NCBI RefSeq assembly: GCF_000767615.3
Contig: NZ_CP009553.3
Location: forward strand, 4,712,001-4,776,000
DNA from: Pandoraea pnomenusa
Lineage (GTDB): Bacteria; Pseudomonadota; Gammaproteobacteria; Burkholderiales; Burkholderiaceae
Length of the DNA: 64,000 bases
Reading direction: 5' to 3'
A model generated the notes under the pieces. It was given only the letters and a program-made list of their open reading frames with translations. It made no database searches and was not told the origin of the DNA. A program made the translations under genes and the position numbers. Positions 27,121-35,932 of the stretch are shown piece after piece. Position 1 is the stretch's first letter; the number at the start of each line of letters is the position of its first letter.

Positions 27121-28464
27121 ATGCCAGCCACCCCCATCAACGTGACGGCATTCATCGACCGGCATCGCATTTCGCCGTTCCAGATGATGATCGTCGTTCT
27201 GTGCTTCCTGATCGTGGCCATCGACGGCTTCGACACGGCAGCCATCGGCTTCATCGCCCCCGCCATTCGTGCGGAGTGGTCGCTCTCGCCCGCCCTGCTC
27301 GCCCCGCTCTTCGGCGCCGGGCTGGCCGGCCTGATGGCGGGCGCGTTCATCTTCGGACCGCTCGCCGACAAGTTCGGCCGCAAGACCATCCTGATCTTTT
27401 CCGTGATGTTCTTCGGCGTGGCCAGCCTCGCGTCGGCCTGGTCGACGGACCTGTGGCACCTCGTGGCCCTGCGCTTTCTTACGGGGCTGGGCCTCGGCGG
27501 CGCCATGCCCAACGCAATCACGCTCACCTCGGAATACTGTCCCGATTCGCGCCGCTCGTTCCTTGTGACGACGATGTTCTGTGGCTTCACGCTCGGCTCG
27601 GCGCTGGGCGGCCTGGCGTCGGCCGGTCTGATCGAGACGTTCGGCTGGCGCTCGGTACTCATCGCCGGCGGCGTCATGCCGATCGTGCTCGGCGTGGTGC
27701 TGATGCGCGCGCTTCCCGAATCGGTACGCTTTCTGGTCATGGCCGGCAAGTCTCCCGAGCGCGTGGCGGCCTCGCTCCAGCGCATCGCCCCGCAGGAAGA
27801 CCTGCGTGGCGCGACGTTCAACCTCGCAACCCGGCCATCGACCACTTCGCCGGTGGGACACCTGTTCAAGCCCGAACTGCTGCGCGGCACGCTGCTCTTC
27901 TGGGCCACGTTCTTCATGAGCCTGCTCGTGATCTACCTGCTGTCGAGCTGGTTGCCAACGCTGCTGCGCACGAACGGCCTGACGCTTCGCAACGCGGCCA
28001 TCGTGACTGCCATGTTCCAGGTGGGCGGCACGCTCGGCGCCATCGTGCTCGGCTGGCTGATGGACCGCATCAATCCGCACTATGTGCTGGCAACGGCTTA
28101 CGTGCTGGCGGGTGTCTGCATCGCGGCAGTCGGACCGCTGGCCGGTTCGCCGCTGCTCGCGTCGGTCGCAGTGTTCTGGGCCGGGTTCTGCGTATCGGGC
28201 GGCCAGGTCGGCGCCAACGCACTGTCCGCTGGCTTCTATCCGACGGACTGCCGCGCCACGGGCGTAAGCTGGGCCAACGGCGTCGGCCGCCTGGGGTCGG
28301 TGGTGGGCTCGGTGGGTGGTGCCTCGATGCTGGCCATGGGCTGGTCGATGCCGGCGCTGTTCGCGGCCATCGGCGTGCCCGCCGTGCTCGCCGGTCTGAC
28401 GATGCTCACGCTCGGTCGCCTGCGCCACCGTCAGGCCACGCTTGCCGTGGGCGCCACGGTCTGA
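27121..28464 (+). CDS. Aromatic acid:H+ symporter (AAHS family MFS), 3-hydroxybenzoate uptake
   Basis: A 447-residue 12-helix transporter. The AAHS hallmark DGFD is at residues 35-38 in helix 1, followed by GPLADKFGRK in loop 2-3 and the helix-4 block RFLTGLGLGGAMPNAI. Relatives include BenK, PcaK and MhbT. The ATG at 27121 follows GAGGAGACAACC. It lies 208 bases after the hydroxylase and is likely the uptake system for 3-hydroxybenzoate or gentisate. It is a paralogue of the transporter at 37223-38560. Confidence 0.93.
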   Translation: MPATPINVTAFIDRHRISPFQMMIVVLCFLIVAIDGFDTAAIGFIAPAIRAEWSLSPALLAPLFGAGLAGLMAGAFIFGPLADKFGRKTILIFSVMFFGVASLASAWSTDLWHLVALRFLTGLGLGGAMPNAITLTSEYCPDSRRSFLVTTMFCGFTLGSALGGLASAGLIETFGWRSVLIAGGVMPIVLGVVLMRALPESVRFLVMAGKSPERVAASLQRIAPQEDLRGATFNLATRPSTTSPVGHLFKPELLRGTLLFWATFFMSLLVIYLLSSWLPTLLRTNGLTLRNAAIVTAMFQVGGTLGAIVLGWLMDRINPHYVLATAYVLAGVCIAAVGPLAGSPLLASVAVFWAGFCVSGGQVGANALSAGFYPTDCRATGVSWANGVGRLGSVVGSVGGASMLAMGWSMPALFAAIGVPAVLAGLTMLTLGRLRHRQATLAVGATV

Positions 28465-28759
28465 CGAGGCGACCGCTTAACCGTCCGCACGCGCCCCGGT
28501 CAGCGTAGAGCGCGTCTAGTCGTTTCGCCACACGCAACCACGACGCTTTCTCCCCGGCGGACGCCAGTCGCCATCCGCGCTGGCGCCCGCCTGTTTTTTA
28601 TGGCGTTGTCGGCGTCGGCCCCGCGAGCGGGGCGCGTGGCGACGTGCCGCGCAAATCGTTCGGGATCCGGCTAGAGTGGTGAATGACGGCGCCGTAGCGA
28701 TGTCGCGACAGACGACATCGCGCGCCGCGCAACCCCATGCCCTCTGACGGAGATTGAAG

Positions 28760-29701
28760 GTGTCGCTGCCCCCCTTGCTGGTCGTCATCCCGATGCACCC
28801 CGAGCAGTTGTCCGAACTGCAGACCCATTTCGATGTGATCTACCGCCCGAGCCACCATCCCGAGCCGCAAGGCTGGGGAGCGGAAGGCGCGCGCGCCCGC
28901 TTCGTACTCACCAACGGCGCACGTGGCCTGAGCGCGGCCGAGCTGGCGCATTTGCCAAAGGTCGAATTCGTGAGCGCACTGGGTGCCGGATACGAGAACC
29001 TGGACGTGGCCGCCATGCACGCGCGCCGGATCACGGCGGTCAACGGTGCCGGGGCCAACGCCCCCACCGTTGCCGACCAGGGCTTTGCGCTGCTGCTCGC
29101 CGCCGTGCGCCGCATTCCGGAATACGACGCCGCCTGCCGCAAGGGCGTGTGGCGCGACGCGCTGCCGATGCAGCCCGGCGTGTCGGGCAAGAAGCTGGGA
29201 ATCGTGGGTCTTGGCGCCGTCGGACGCCAGTTCGCCCGGCGCGGCGAAGGCTTCGACATGCAGATCGGCTATCGCAATCGCAACCCTCGCGACGGCGTGC
29301 CGGCCCATTACCGATACTTCGACAGCGTGCTGGCGCTGGCCGAATGGGCGGACTATCTCGTCGTGACCGCGCCCGGCGGCGCGCAGTCGCACCACCTCGT
29401 GAACGCGCAAGTCCTGAAGGCCCTGGGCAAAGACGGCTTTCTGGTCAATCTGGGGCGCGGCAGCATCGTCGACACTGCCGCGCTGGCCGAGGCGTTGCGC
29501 AACGGCACCATCGCCGGCGCCGGACTCGACGTCTATGAGGGCGAGCCCTCCCCTCCGGCGGCGCTCATCGATTTGCGGAACGTGGTGCTCAGCCCGCACG
29601 TGGCCGGGCGCTCACCGGAAGCCGAGGCGGCCACGCTCGCGATGTTCCTCGAAAACGCGCGACGCTACCTTGCCGGTGAGCCGGTGATGACGCCGCTGTA
29701 A
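28760..29701 (+). CDS. D-isomer-specific 2-hydroxyacid dehydrogenase (glyoxylate/hydroxypyruvate reductase type)
   Basis: A 313-residue NAD(P)H-dependent oxidoreductase. The nucleotide-binding motif GLGAVG lies near residue 152, the catalytic Arg in NLGRGSIVDT, the Glu in GLDVYEGEP and the His in LSPHVAGRS. The start is GTG at 28760 with GGAG seven bases upstream; a TTG at 28754 is too close to that site. Substrate likely glyoxylate, hydroxypyruvate or another 2-oxo acid. The 295 bases upstream contain no gene that I can support. It converges with a small zinc-ribbon gene 11 bases away. Confidence 0.9.
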   Translation: MSLPPLLVVIPMHPEQLSELQTHFDVIYRPSHHPEPQGWGAEGARARFVLTNGARGLSAAELAHLPKVEFVSALGAGYENLDVAAMHARRITAVNGAGANAPTVADQGFALLLAAVRRIPEYDAACRKGVWRDALPMQPGVSGKKLGIVGLGAVGRQFARRGEGFDMQIGYRNRNPRDGVPAHYRYFDSVLALAEWADYLVVTAPGGAQSHHLVNAQVLKALGKDGFLVNLGRGSIVDTAALAEALRNGTIAGAGLDVYEGEPSPPAALIDLRNVVLSPHVAGRSPEAEAATLAMFLENARRYLAGEPVMTPL

Positions 29702-29712
29702 GTGCGCGCGCG

Positions 29713-29964
29713 TCAGTGATTGTCCAACCCGTCGATGCTGCGCTCCGGCGACGCGGAAAGCGTGACGCCGTCATTGACGGGTTCGAACTCGATGCTGCTC
29801 CGGGCGCTGCCCGTCGTGAAGACCGTTTCGCACGTCGGGCATTTCACTTCGGCATCCGAATGAAGATAATCGCTCAGCGCCTTGACGGTGGGCTCGCTCG
29901 CCGCCACGGGAAAACGGGCCTTGCAGGTCGGGCAGACAACGAAACCGGTGTGGATCGATCGCAT
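29713..29964 (-). CDS. Small zinc-ribbon protein
   Basis: An 83-residue protein with two CPTC knuckles (CPTCKARF at residues 11-18 and CPTCETVF at 42-49), which should bind one zinc ion. The rest is acidic and polar. Function unknown; the fold suggests nucleic acid or protein contact. It lies 31 bases after the stop of the membrane protein encoded upstream, so the two are probably cotranscribed. Confidence 0.8.
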   Translation of the reverse strand: MRSIHTGFVVCPTCKARFPVAASEPTVKALSDYLHSDAEVKCPTCETVFTTGSARSSIEFEPVNDGVTLSASPERSIDGLDNH

Positions 29965-29995
29965 GGCGGTTCTCCTGTCGACGACGTGATCGATT

Positions 29996-30745
29996 CTACA
30001 ACCAGTCCGTGCGGCGGGGGCGGCCGTGGCCAGGATCGGAAGCTTCCGGATCGTCGGGCTGGCCGGGCCGGTCTGGCAGTTCGGGCCGTCGATCCCGCGT
30101 CGCCCCACCAGTCTCGCCATGGGGCGACGCAGGCGCCTTCGTCGGCAAATCATTCGCCGCCGCGCCGACGGTCGGCTCGGCATGGCCCTCCGGCGCCGGG
30201 GCGCGATGCACGCGCTCGCGCGGATCGAAGTCTCGCCACTCGCCGTTCTCCCAAACGCCGTCGGCCTGTTCGATCTCGGCCGCCCCGGCATCTCGCAGCA
30301 CGGCAATCGCGGTGTCGGCCGTGGTTTCGCTGACGTGCGTGGCAAGCATCACGCCGGCGTCGCGCAACCCCGCCTGACTGGCCGACACGCGCTCGCGGCC
30401 ACGCATGCGCCGCAACGCGCCAAAAAACGCGCCGAGGTAGGCGCCGCCCATCATGCCGACGACCGGCACCAACCAGAAACGCCAGACCAACGCAAAGAGC
30501 AGCGCCCCCACGGCCAATCCGAATGCGCCGCCCGCGATCACGCCCTGGGCCGCGCCGCGGCCCGCGGGACGCGCGGCGGCATCCGCATCGACATCGCCGC
30601 CGATGGGAAACCGGGCGTGCTGTCCCGTGGGATTGAGAAAGAAGACCGAGACATCGGCCGGCCGGAACGCCCGGTCGTACAGCCGACTTGCCACCAGATT
30701 CGCCTGATCGAACGTCGTGAACCGTCCTGCCACGATCATCGCCAT
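29996..30745 (-). CDS. Membrane protein of unknown function with glycine-zipper-like helices
   Basis: A 249-residue protein. Residues 1-40 form a soluble part (RFTTFDQANLVASRLYDRAFRPADVSVFFL) that looks like the alpha-beta unit of general-stress 17M-type proteins. Two Gly/Ala-rich membrane segments follow (about 68-88 and 92-112: GVIAGGAFGLAVGALLFALV and VVGMMGGAYLGAFFGAL), then an alpha-beta repeat (GVMLATHVSETTADTAIAVLRDAGA), and a long disordered Pro/Glu/Arg-rich tail. The ATG at 30745 has GGGAGG six bases before it. It is divergent from ku across 296 bases. Similar proteins are often stress-induced; function not known. Confidence 0.8.
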   Translation of the reverse strand: MAMIVAGRFTTFDQANLVASRLYDRAFRPADVSVFFLNPTGQHARFPIGGDVDADAAARPAGRGAAQGVIAGGAFGLAVGALLFALVWRFWLVPVVGMMGGAYLGAFFGALRRMRGRERVSASQAGLRDAGVMLATHVSETTADTAIAVLRDAGAAEIEQADGVWENGEWRDFDPRERVHRAPAPEGHAEPTVGAAANDLPTKAPASPHGETGGATRDRRPELPDRPGQPDDPEASDPGHGRPRRTDWL

Positions 30746-30926
30746 CGTCAACCTCCCTTGTCTGATTTGCCTACTGTCCCAGTGGTCGCAGTGGTCTTTG
30801 TGGGATAGACGTCCATCGGCTTTGTTTCATCAAGGAATCCTTATGGCCGGCGACGACGCATTGAGAAAATCAATACCCGGGAACCCGCGGGACGGCGCGT
30901 CGATCGCACCTTCATGCCTCCTATAC

Positions 30927-30948
30927 TGGCAAGGTAATGGCAAGGTAA
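30927..30948. repeat. 11-base tandem repeat upstream of ku
   Basis: Two exact copies of TGGCAAGGTAA (30927-30937 and 30938-30948), directly after a TATACT element at 30922-30927. The copies are one helical turn apart, about 95 bases before the ku start and 180 bases from the divergent membrane protein start. They may be a tandem activator or repressor site for the ku promoter. Confidence 0.5.
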
Positions 30949-31041
30949 CGCCCGCGGGCACCTGTCAATCCAGTCATGTGAATTCCGCCGATTGGATGAT
31001 TCACCCGCGCCAACCCTCGGAACGCCGCTTTGGGAGCACAT

Positions 31042-32055
31042 ATGGCTCGCGCAATCTGGAAGGGTGCTATCAGCTTCGGACTCGTCAACGTGCCGGTCAC
31101 GTTGTTTCCCGCCTCCACCACGCACACGCTCGATCTCGACTGGCTCGACAAGCGCACCATGTCGCCGGTCGGCTACAAGCGCGTCAACAAGGAGAACGGC
31201 AAGGAGGTGCCGCGCGACCAGATCGTGCACGGCTACGAGTTCGAAAAGGGTAACTATGTCGTGCTCAGCGACGATGAGATCCGCGCCGCGAACCCGGCAG
31301 CCACGCAAACCGTCGACATATTGGCGTTCGTCGACGCCAGCGACGTCTCGTTCATGTACCTGGACACGCCGTACTATCTCGTGCCCGAACGCGGCGGCGC
31401 CAAGGCGTACGCCCTGTTGCACGCGGCGCTTGTCAAGGCCGGCAAGCTGGGTATCGCCCGCGTGGTGATGCACACGCGCGCACACCTGGCGGTGCTCGCG
31501 CCGGCGGGCGATGCGCTGGTGCTCGACACCCTGCGCTGGCAGGACGAAATGCGCGACCCGGCCGAGGTCGGCCTGACCCGCGAGAAGCTCGGCAAACTCG
31601 CCGCGCCGGGCGAGCGCGAACTGGACATGGCCGTACGGCTGATCGACGAGATGTCCGGGCCGTGGCGCCCACAGGACTTTCGCGACACGTTCCAGGACGA
31701 CCTGAAGGCGCTCATCGACCGCAAGATCGCTTCGGGCCAGACACGCGAGGTCGCCCAGATCGAAGCCAGCGCGCCGAAGCTGCCAGGCGCGGGCGGTACT
31801 GCCGACCTCATGGCCCTGCTCAGGCAGAGTCTCGGCACTCGCGGCAAGCGCGAGGCGGCAGCCGTGCAGGATGTCGAACCGAAGACCGCGGCCGCGGACA
31901 AGGCTGCCAAAGCTGCCAAAGCTGCCAAGGCGTCCACGCGCCAACCGCGGAAGCCCGCTGCGACGAAGGCGACGAAGGCGACGAAAGCGGGGAAAACCAC
32001 GAAGGCGGCGAAGGTGTCAAAGCAGCCCACGGCAAAACGTACGAAAGCCGACTGA
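31042..32055 (+). CDS. ku: Non-homologous end joining protein Ku
   Basis: A 337-residue bacterial Ku. It forms a homodimeric ring on broken DNA ends and recruits LigD. The core starts MARAIWKGAISFGLVNVPVTLF and continues through the beta-barrel bridge region VVLSDDEIRAANPAATQTVDI and the ELDMAVRLIDEMSGPW block. The last 70 residues are a Lys/Ala-rich tail with repeats of the AAKAAK and ATKATK type, like the DNA-binding extensions of other bacterial Ku proteins. The ATG at 31042 follows GGGAG by five bases. The ligD gene begins eight bases after the stop. Confidence 0.96.
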   Translation: MARAIWKGAISFGLVNVPVTLFPASTTHTLDLDWLDKRTMSPVGYKRVNKENGKEVPRDQIVHGYEFEKGNYVVLSDDEIRAANPAATQTVDILAFVDASDVSFMYLDTPYYLVPERGGAKAYALLHAALVKAGKLGIARVVMHTRAHLAVLAPAGDALVLDTLRWQDEMRDPAEVGLTREKLGKLAAPGERELDMAVRLIDEMSGPWRPQDFRDTFQDDLKALIDRKIASGQTREVAQIEASAPKLPGAGGTADLMALLRQSLGTRGKREAAAVQDVEPKTAAADKAAKAAKAAKASTRQPRKPAATKATKATKAGKTTKAAKVSKQPTAKRTKAD

Positions 32056-32063
32056 GGTCACGC

Positions 32064-34694
32064 ATGACAAGACGCGACGCGAGTCCGAAACGTCCAAAGC
32101 GCCCGAAGCACCCGAAGCGCTCGCAGCGCCCTTCGTCGTCGCGCGACGCGCCCGATGCTTTGGCCGCCTACGATGCCAGGCGCAATTTCGCGGCGACGCC
32201 AGAACCGCGCGGCGAGCGCGCCGCGCAAGGACGCGCGATGCGGTATGTCATCCAGCGCCATGACGCCAGTCATCTGCACTACGACTTCCGGCTCGAACTC
32301 GACGGCACGCTGAAGTCGTGGGCGCTGCCGAAACAGCCCAGCCCCGAAGTCAGCCGCCCGCGACTGGCCGTTCAGGTGGAGGATCATCCGTTGGCATACG
32401 CGGATTTTTCAGGCGACATTCCACCGGGAAACTACGGTGCCGGGCACGTCGACATCTGGGACAGCGGCACGTGGGAGCCGCACGGCGACGCGCGGCGCGA
32501 CTATGAGGACGGCAAGCTGTCGTTCACCTTGCATGGCGAGCGTCTCGACGGAGACTGGACGCTCGTTCGCACCACGAAGCCGGCGCGTCAACCGCAATGG
32601 CTGCTGATCCACCGGCGCGATGGCACACGCCACGCCACCACGCTTCAGGCGTCGACACCCGCCGCCACGCAAACGCGGTCCGCTGTTGCGAGAACCGAAG
32701 CAAACACCACAACCCGAACGCGAACGCGCAAGACGTCTCGTCAATCGCCCCAAAGCCCGCCGACGACACTCAGCCCGATGCTCGCCACCCTCGTCGACGC
32801 AGCGCCGCCGTCCGCGGGCTGGCATGCCGAGATCAAGCTCGACGGTTACCGCGTACTGATCCGCATCGACGGCGACGACGTGCGCGTATTCACGCGCTCG
32901 GGGCAGGACTGGACGCATCGTTTTCGTCCCGCGTGCGACGCGCTGCGCAAATGCGCCCTGCCCAACGCGTGGCTCGATGGCGAAGCCGTGGTCGTCGGCG
33001 CGCACGGTCTACCCGATTTCCAGGCGTTGCAACGCGCCTTCGATGCGAACGCGCAGGACGCCATCCTGATCTACGTCTTCGATATGCCGTGGTGCAATGG
33101 CGACGACATGCGCGACATGCCGTTGCGCGAACGACAGGCCGCGCTCGCGGCGCTATTCGAAGGTGGGGAAACCGACGCCGTGCGCGTGCTGCAACCGGTG
33201 AGCGGCGAACTCGAATCGCTGTGGCATAGCGCGTGCGAGGCCGGACTGGAAGGCATCATGGTCAAGCGCGACGATTCGCCTTACGTCGCGGGACGCAGCG
33301 ATGCGTGGCGCAAGCTCAAGTGCTCGCAGCGTCAGGAGTTCGTCGTGCTCGGTTTCACCGAACCGTCCGGCACGCGGCAAGGATTCGGTGCGTTGTTGCT
33401 GGGGTATTACGATGACGACGGCAAGACGCTGCGCTACGCGGGCAAGGTCGGCACGGGCTTCGACACCGATGCCGTGCTGCGCCTGCGCAAGCGATTCGAT
33501 GCCGTGCGATCGCCGCGCGCGCCGTTGTCGCCCGCGCCGAAGCCTGCCGGCGCCGCACGCGTGCGCTGGCTCGAACCCACGCTCGTGGCCGAGGTGCGCT
33601 TCGCCGAGTGGACCCGCGACGGCAACGTGCGCCAGGCGTCGTTCGTGGCGATGCGCGACGACAAGCCCGCGAAGGACATTCGCCGCGAGGCGCGCATGCG
33701 TGGAACCGTCAGCGCGCTCGCGCCATCCCGCCAACGTGGTCGCCCCGACAAGGAGACATCGCCAATGCCGCGCAGTGCGAAATCGAACGCAGAACCCCCT
33801 TCGTTGCCCGTGAAGATCACCCACGGCGATCGGGTGATGGATACCCACTCCGAGGTCACCAAGGCGGAACTTGCCGCGTACTACCACGCCGTGGCCCCCT
33901 GGATGCTTGCGCATCTGGCCGGGCGCCCGGTGGCGGTACTGCGTGCGCCGGAGGGTATCGGCGGCGAGATGTTCTTCCAGAAGCACGCGGCAAAGACGAT
34001 GCCCGGCGTGCACACGCTCGATCCCTCGCTCGATCCCGATCATGCGGCGCTCATGCAGATCGACGACGTGCGGGGCCTTGTCGGCGCGGTGCAGATGGGC
34101 GCCGTCGAGTTTCACACATGGAATGCACGCAGCGATCTGATCGAGCGTCCCGATCGCGTCATCTTCGACCTGGACCCCGGCAAAGGCCTGGATTTCGCGG
34201 CCGTCGTCGAAGGCGCACGGCTGATTCGCGGATTGCTCGACGAGTTGGGCCTGACCGCCTTCGTGAAAACCAGCGGGGGACGCGGTCTTCACATCGTGAC
34301 ACCGCTGGCACGCCGTCATGAGTGGGACGTCGCCAAGGCCTTCGCGGAGGCAGTGGCCCGGCACATGGCGCGCATATTTCCGGATCGCTTCACGGCAACG
34401 ATGGGGCCGAAGCATCGCGTGGGGAAATGCTTCATCGACTATCTGCGCAATTACCGCGGCGCGACGACCGTGTGCGCCTATTCGTCGCGGGCGCGCGAAG
34501 GCATGGCGGTATCGATGCCGGTTCGCTGGGAGGATCTGACCGCATTGCCCGGCGCCGATGCATGGAATGTGCGCAACGCCGTGGAACACGTCTCCTCCCT
34601 GAGGCAAGACCCCTGGGAGGGCTATGACAAGGCCGCGCAGCAGCGGTTGACCAAGGAAATATTGACCCGGCTGACGCGGGCGACGGCGCGCTAG
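32064..34694 (+). CDS. ligD: Multifunctional DNA ligase D
   Basis: An 876-residue enzyme that processes, fills in and seals double-strand breaks with Ku. Domain order is phosphoesterase, ligase, polymerase, as in Pseudomonas. The phosphoesterase domain is about residues 55-175 (RHDASHLHYDFRLELDG, with the active His and Asp). The ligase covers about 235-545 with the nucleotidyl-acceptor Lys258 in EIKLDGYR. The primase-like polymerase domain is about 580-870, with the metal-binding pair Asp702 and Asp704 in FDLDPG. Residues 1-40 and 180-230 are basic, low-complexity linkers. Starts eight bases after ku. Confidence 0.96.
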   Translation: MTRRDASPKRPKRPKHPKRSQRPSSSRDAPDALAAYDARRNFAATPEPRGERAAQGRAMRYVIQRHDASHLHYDFRLELDGTLKSWALPKQPSPEVSRPRLAVQVEDHPLAYADFSGDIPPGNYGAGHVDIWDSGTWEPHGDARRDYEDGKLSFTLHGERLDGDWTLVRTTKPARQPQWLLIHRRDGTRHATTLQASTPAATQTRSAVARTEANTTTRTRTRKTSRQSPQSPPTTLSPMLATLVDAAPPSAGWHAEIKLDGYRVLIRIDGDDVRVFTRSGQDWTHRFRPACDALRKCALPNAWLDGEAVVVGAHGLPDFQALQRAFDANAQDAILIYVFDMPWCNGDDMRDMPLRERQAALAALFEGGETDAVRVLQPVSGELESLWHSACEAGLEGIMVKRDDSPYVAGRSDAWRKLKCSQRQEFVVLGFTEPSGTRQGFGALLLGYYDDDGKTLRYAGKVGTGFDTDAVLRLRKRFDAVRSPRAPLSPAPKPAGAARVRWLEPTLVAEVRFAEWTRDGNVRQASFVAMRDDKPAKDIRREARMRGTVSALAPSRQRGRPDKETSPMPRSAKSNAEPPSLPVKITHGDRVMDTHSEVTKAELAAYYHAVAPWMLAHLAGRPVAVLRAPEGIGGEMFFQKHAAKTMPGVHTLDPSLDPDHAALMQIDDVRGLVGAVQMGAVEFHTWNARSDLIERPDRVIFDLDPGKGLDFAAVVEGARLIRGLLDELGLTAFVKTSGGRGLHIVTPLARRHEWDVAKAFAEAVARHMARIFPDRFTATMGPKHRVGKCFIDYLRNYRGATTVCAYSSRAREGMAVSMPVRWEDLTALPGADAWNVRNAVEHVSSLRQDPWEGYDKAAQQRLTKEILTRLTRATAR

Positions 34695-34796
34695 TACAGT
34701 CATACCAACGCAGCACCGCATAATTCATCCCATCCCGTGCACACCCTCTCCCCCAACGATTCGTGCAATGGGCAGCCAATTCAACGGAGCGACGCA

Positions 34797-35846
34797 ATGC
34801 GACAACGCAAACTCGGCAACACCGGCCTTTTCGTCTCGGAACTGTGCCTCGGCACGATGACCTTCGGCGGGCAGGGCGAACTCTGGAGCAAGATCGGGCA
34901 CCTGCAGCAAAACGACGTCGACGCGCTCGTGGGTCGCGCGCTCGATGCGGGTATCAACTTCATCGACACCGCCGACGTGTATTCGGAAGGCCAGTCGGAG
35001 GTGCTCACCGGCCAGGCGCTGCGCAACCTCAAGGTGCCGCGTGACAGCGTCGTGGTCGCCACCAAGGTCTTCGGCGCGACGGGAGCGCAAGGCCCCAACT
35101 CGAGAGGCCTGTCGCGCTACCACATCATGGATGGCATCAAGGCCAGCCTCAAGCGCATGCAGCTCGATCACATCGACCTGTACCAGGTGCACGGATTCGA
35201 TCCGGCCACGCCGATCGAGGAGACACTCGGTGCGCTGGACACCCTGGTACGCCACGGGCACGTCCGCTACATCGGGGTGTCCAACTGGGCCGCCTGGCAA
35301 ATCGCGAAGGCGTTGGGCATCTCCGCTCGCCTGAACCTCGCGAGCTTTGCATCGCTGCAGGCGTACTACACGGTCGCCGGGCGCGACCTCGAGCGCGAAA
35401 TCGTGCCGATGCTGCGCAGCGAGAACGTTGGCCTGATGGTGTGGAGTCCGCTCGCGGGCGGCCTGCTCTCCGGCAAGTACACGCGTGACGGCCAGAGCGA
35501 GTCCGGCAGCCGCCGTCAGGCCTTCGACTTCCCCCCGGTCGACGTGGAACGCGCCTACGACGTGATCGACGCCATGCGCGGCATCGCCGCCGAGAAGGGC
35601 GTCTCGGTCGCGCGGATCGCGCTTGCCTGGCTGCTCGCCCAGCCGGTGGTCTCCTCCGTCATCATCGGCGCGAAGCGCGTCGATCAGCTCGACGACAATA
35701 TCGCGGCCACACGGGTGACCCTGAACGAGCGCGAGTTGTCCGCCATCGACGCGGCCAGCGCGCTGCCGAGCGAGTACCCGGGCTGGATGCTCTCGCGCCA
35801 GGGCGATCCGCGTCGCGCCCAGCTGGCGGAAGCCGGTCTGCTGTAA
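34797..35846 (+). CDS. Aldo/keto reductase
   Basis: A 349-residue NADPH-dependent TIM-barrel reductase of the YajO/voltage-gated-channel-beta-like AKR group. The catalytic tetrad is Asp57, Tyr62 (DTADVY), Lys90 (VVVATKVF) and His132 (LYQVHGFD). The nucleotide phosphate-binding loop IIGAKRVDQLDDN is near the C-terminus. The ATG at 34797 has CGGAGCGACGCA upstream; a longer frame begins at 34737 but lacks a ribosome site. Substrate unknown. It ends in a strong terminator and is convergent with a porin gene. Confidence 0.9.
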   Translation: MRQRKLGNTGLFVSELCLGTMTFGGQGELWSKIGHLQQNDVDALVGRALDAGINFIDTADVYSEGQSEVLTGQALRNLKVPRDSVVVATKVFGATGAQGPNSRGLSRYHIMDGIKASLKRMQLDHIDLYQVHGFDPATPIEETLGALDTLVRHGHVRYIGVSNWAAWQIAKALGISARLNLASFASLQAYYTVAGRDLEREIVPMLRSENVGLMVWSPLAGGLLSGKYTRDGQSESGSRRQAFDFPPVDVERAYDVIDAMRGIAAEKGVSVARIALAWLLAQPVVSSVIIGAKRVDQLDDNIAATRVTLNERELSAIDAASALPSEYPGWMLSRQGDPRRAQLAEAGLL

Positions 35847-35883
35847 CGCGAGCGTGGCGCACGGCGCCTCGGCGCGAAACGCC

Positions 35884-35915
35884 CCACGGCGCACCGTGCA
35901 AACGGTGCGCCGTGG
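35884..35915. terminator. Strong rho-independent-type terminator between aldo/keto reductase and porin genes
   Basis: Perfect 14-base arms (CCACGGCGCACCGT and ACGGTGCGCCGTGG) with a 4-base GCAA loop. Forward direction ends in CCTTTTG. It sits 37 bases after the reductase stop and 17 bases after the convergent porin end, so it can serve both genes. Confidence 0.85.
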
Positions 35916-35932
35916 CCTTTTGCGTCACGGCA

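Noticed and set aside
28465..28759. Possible small gene between the AAHS transporter and the 2-hydroxyacid dehydrogenase
   Set aside because: No frame with a ribosome site and protein-like composition; nothing else recognisable in the stretch.
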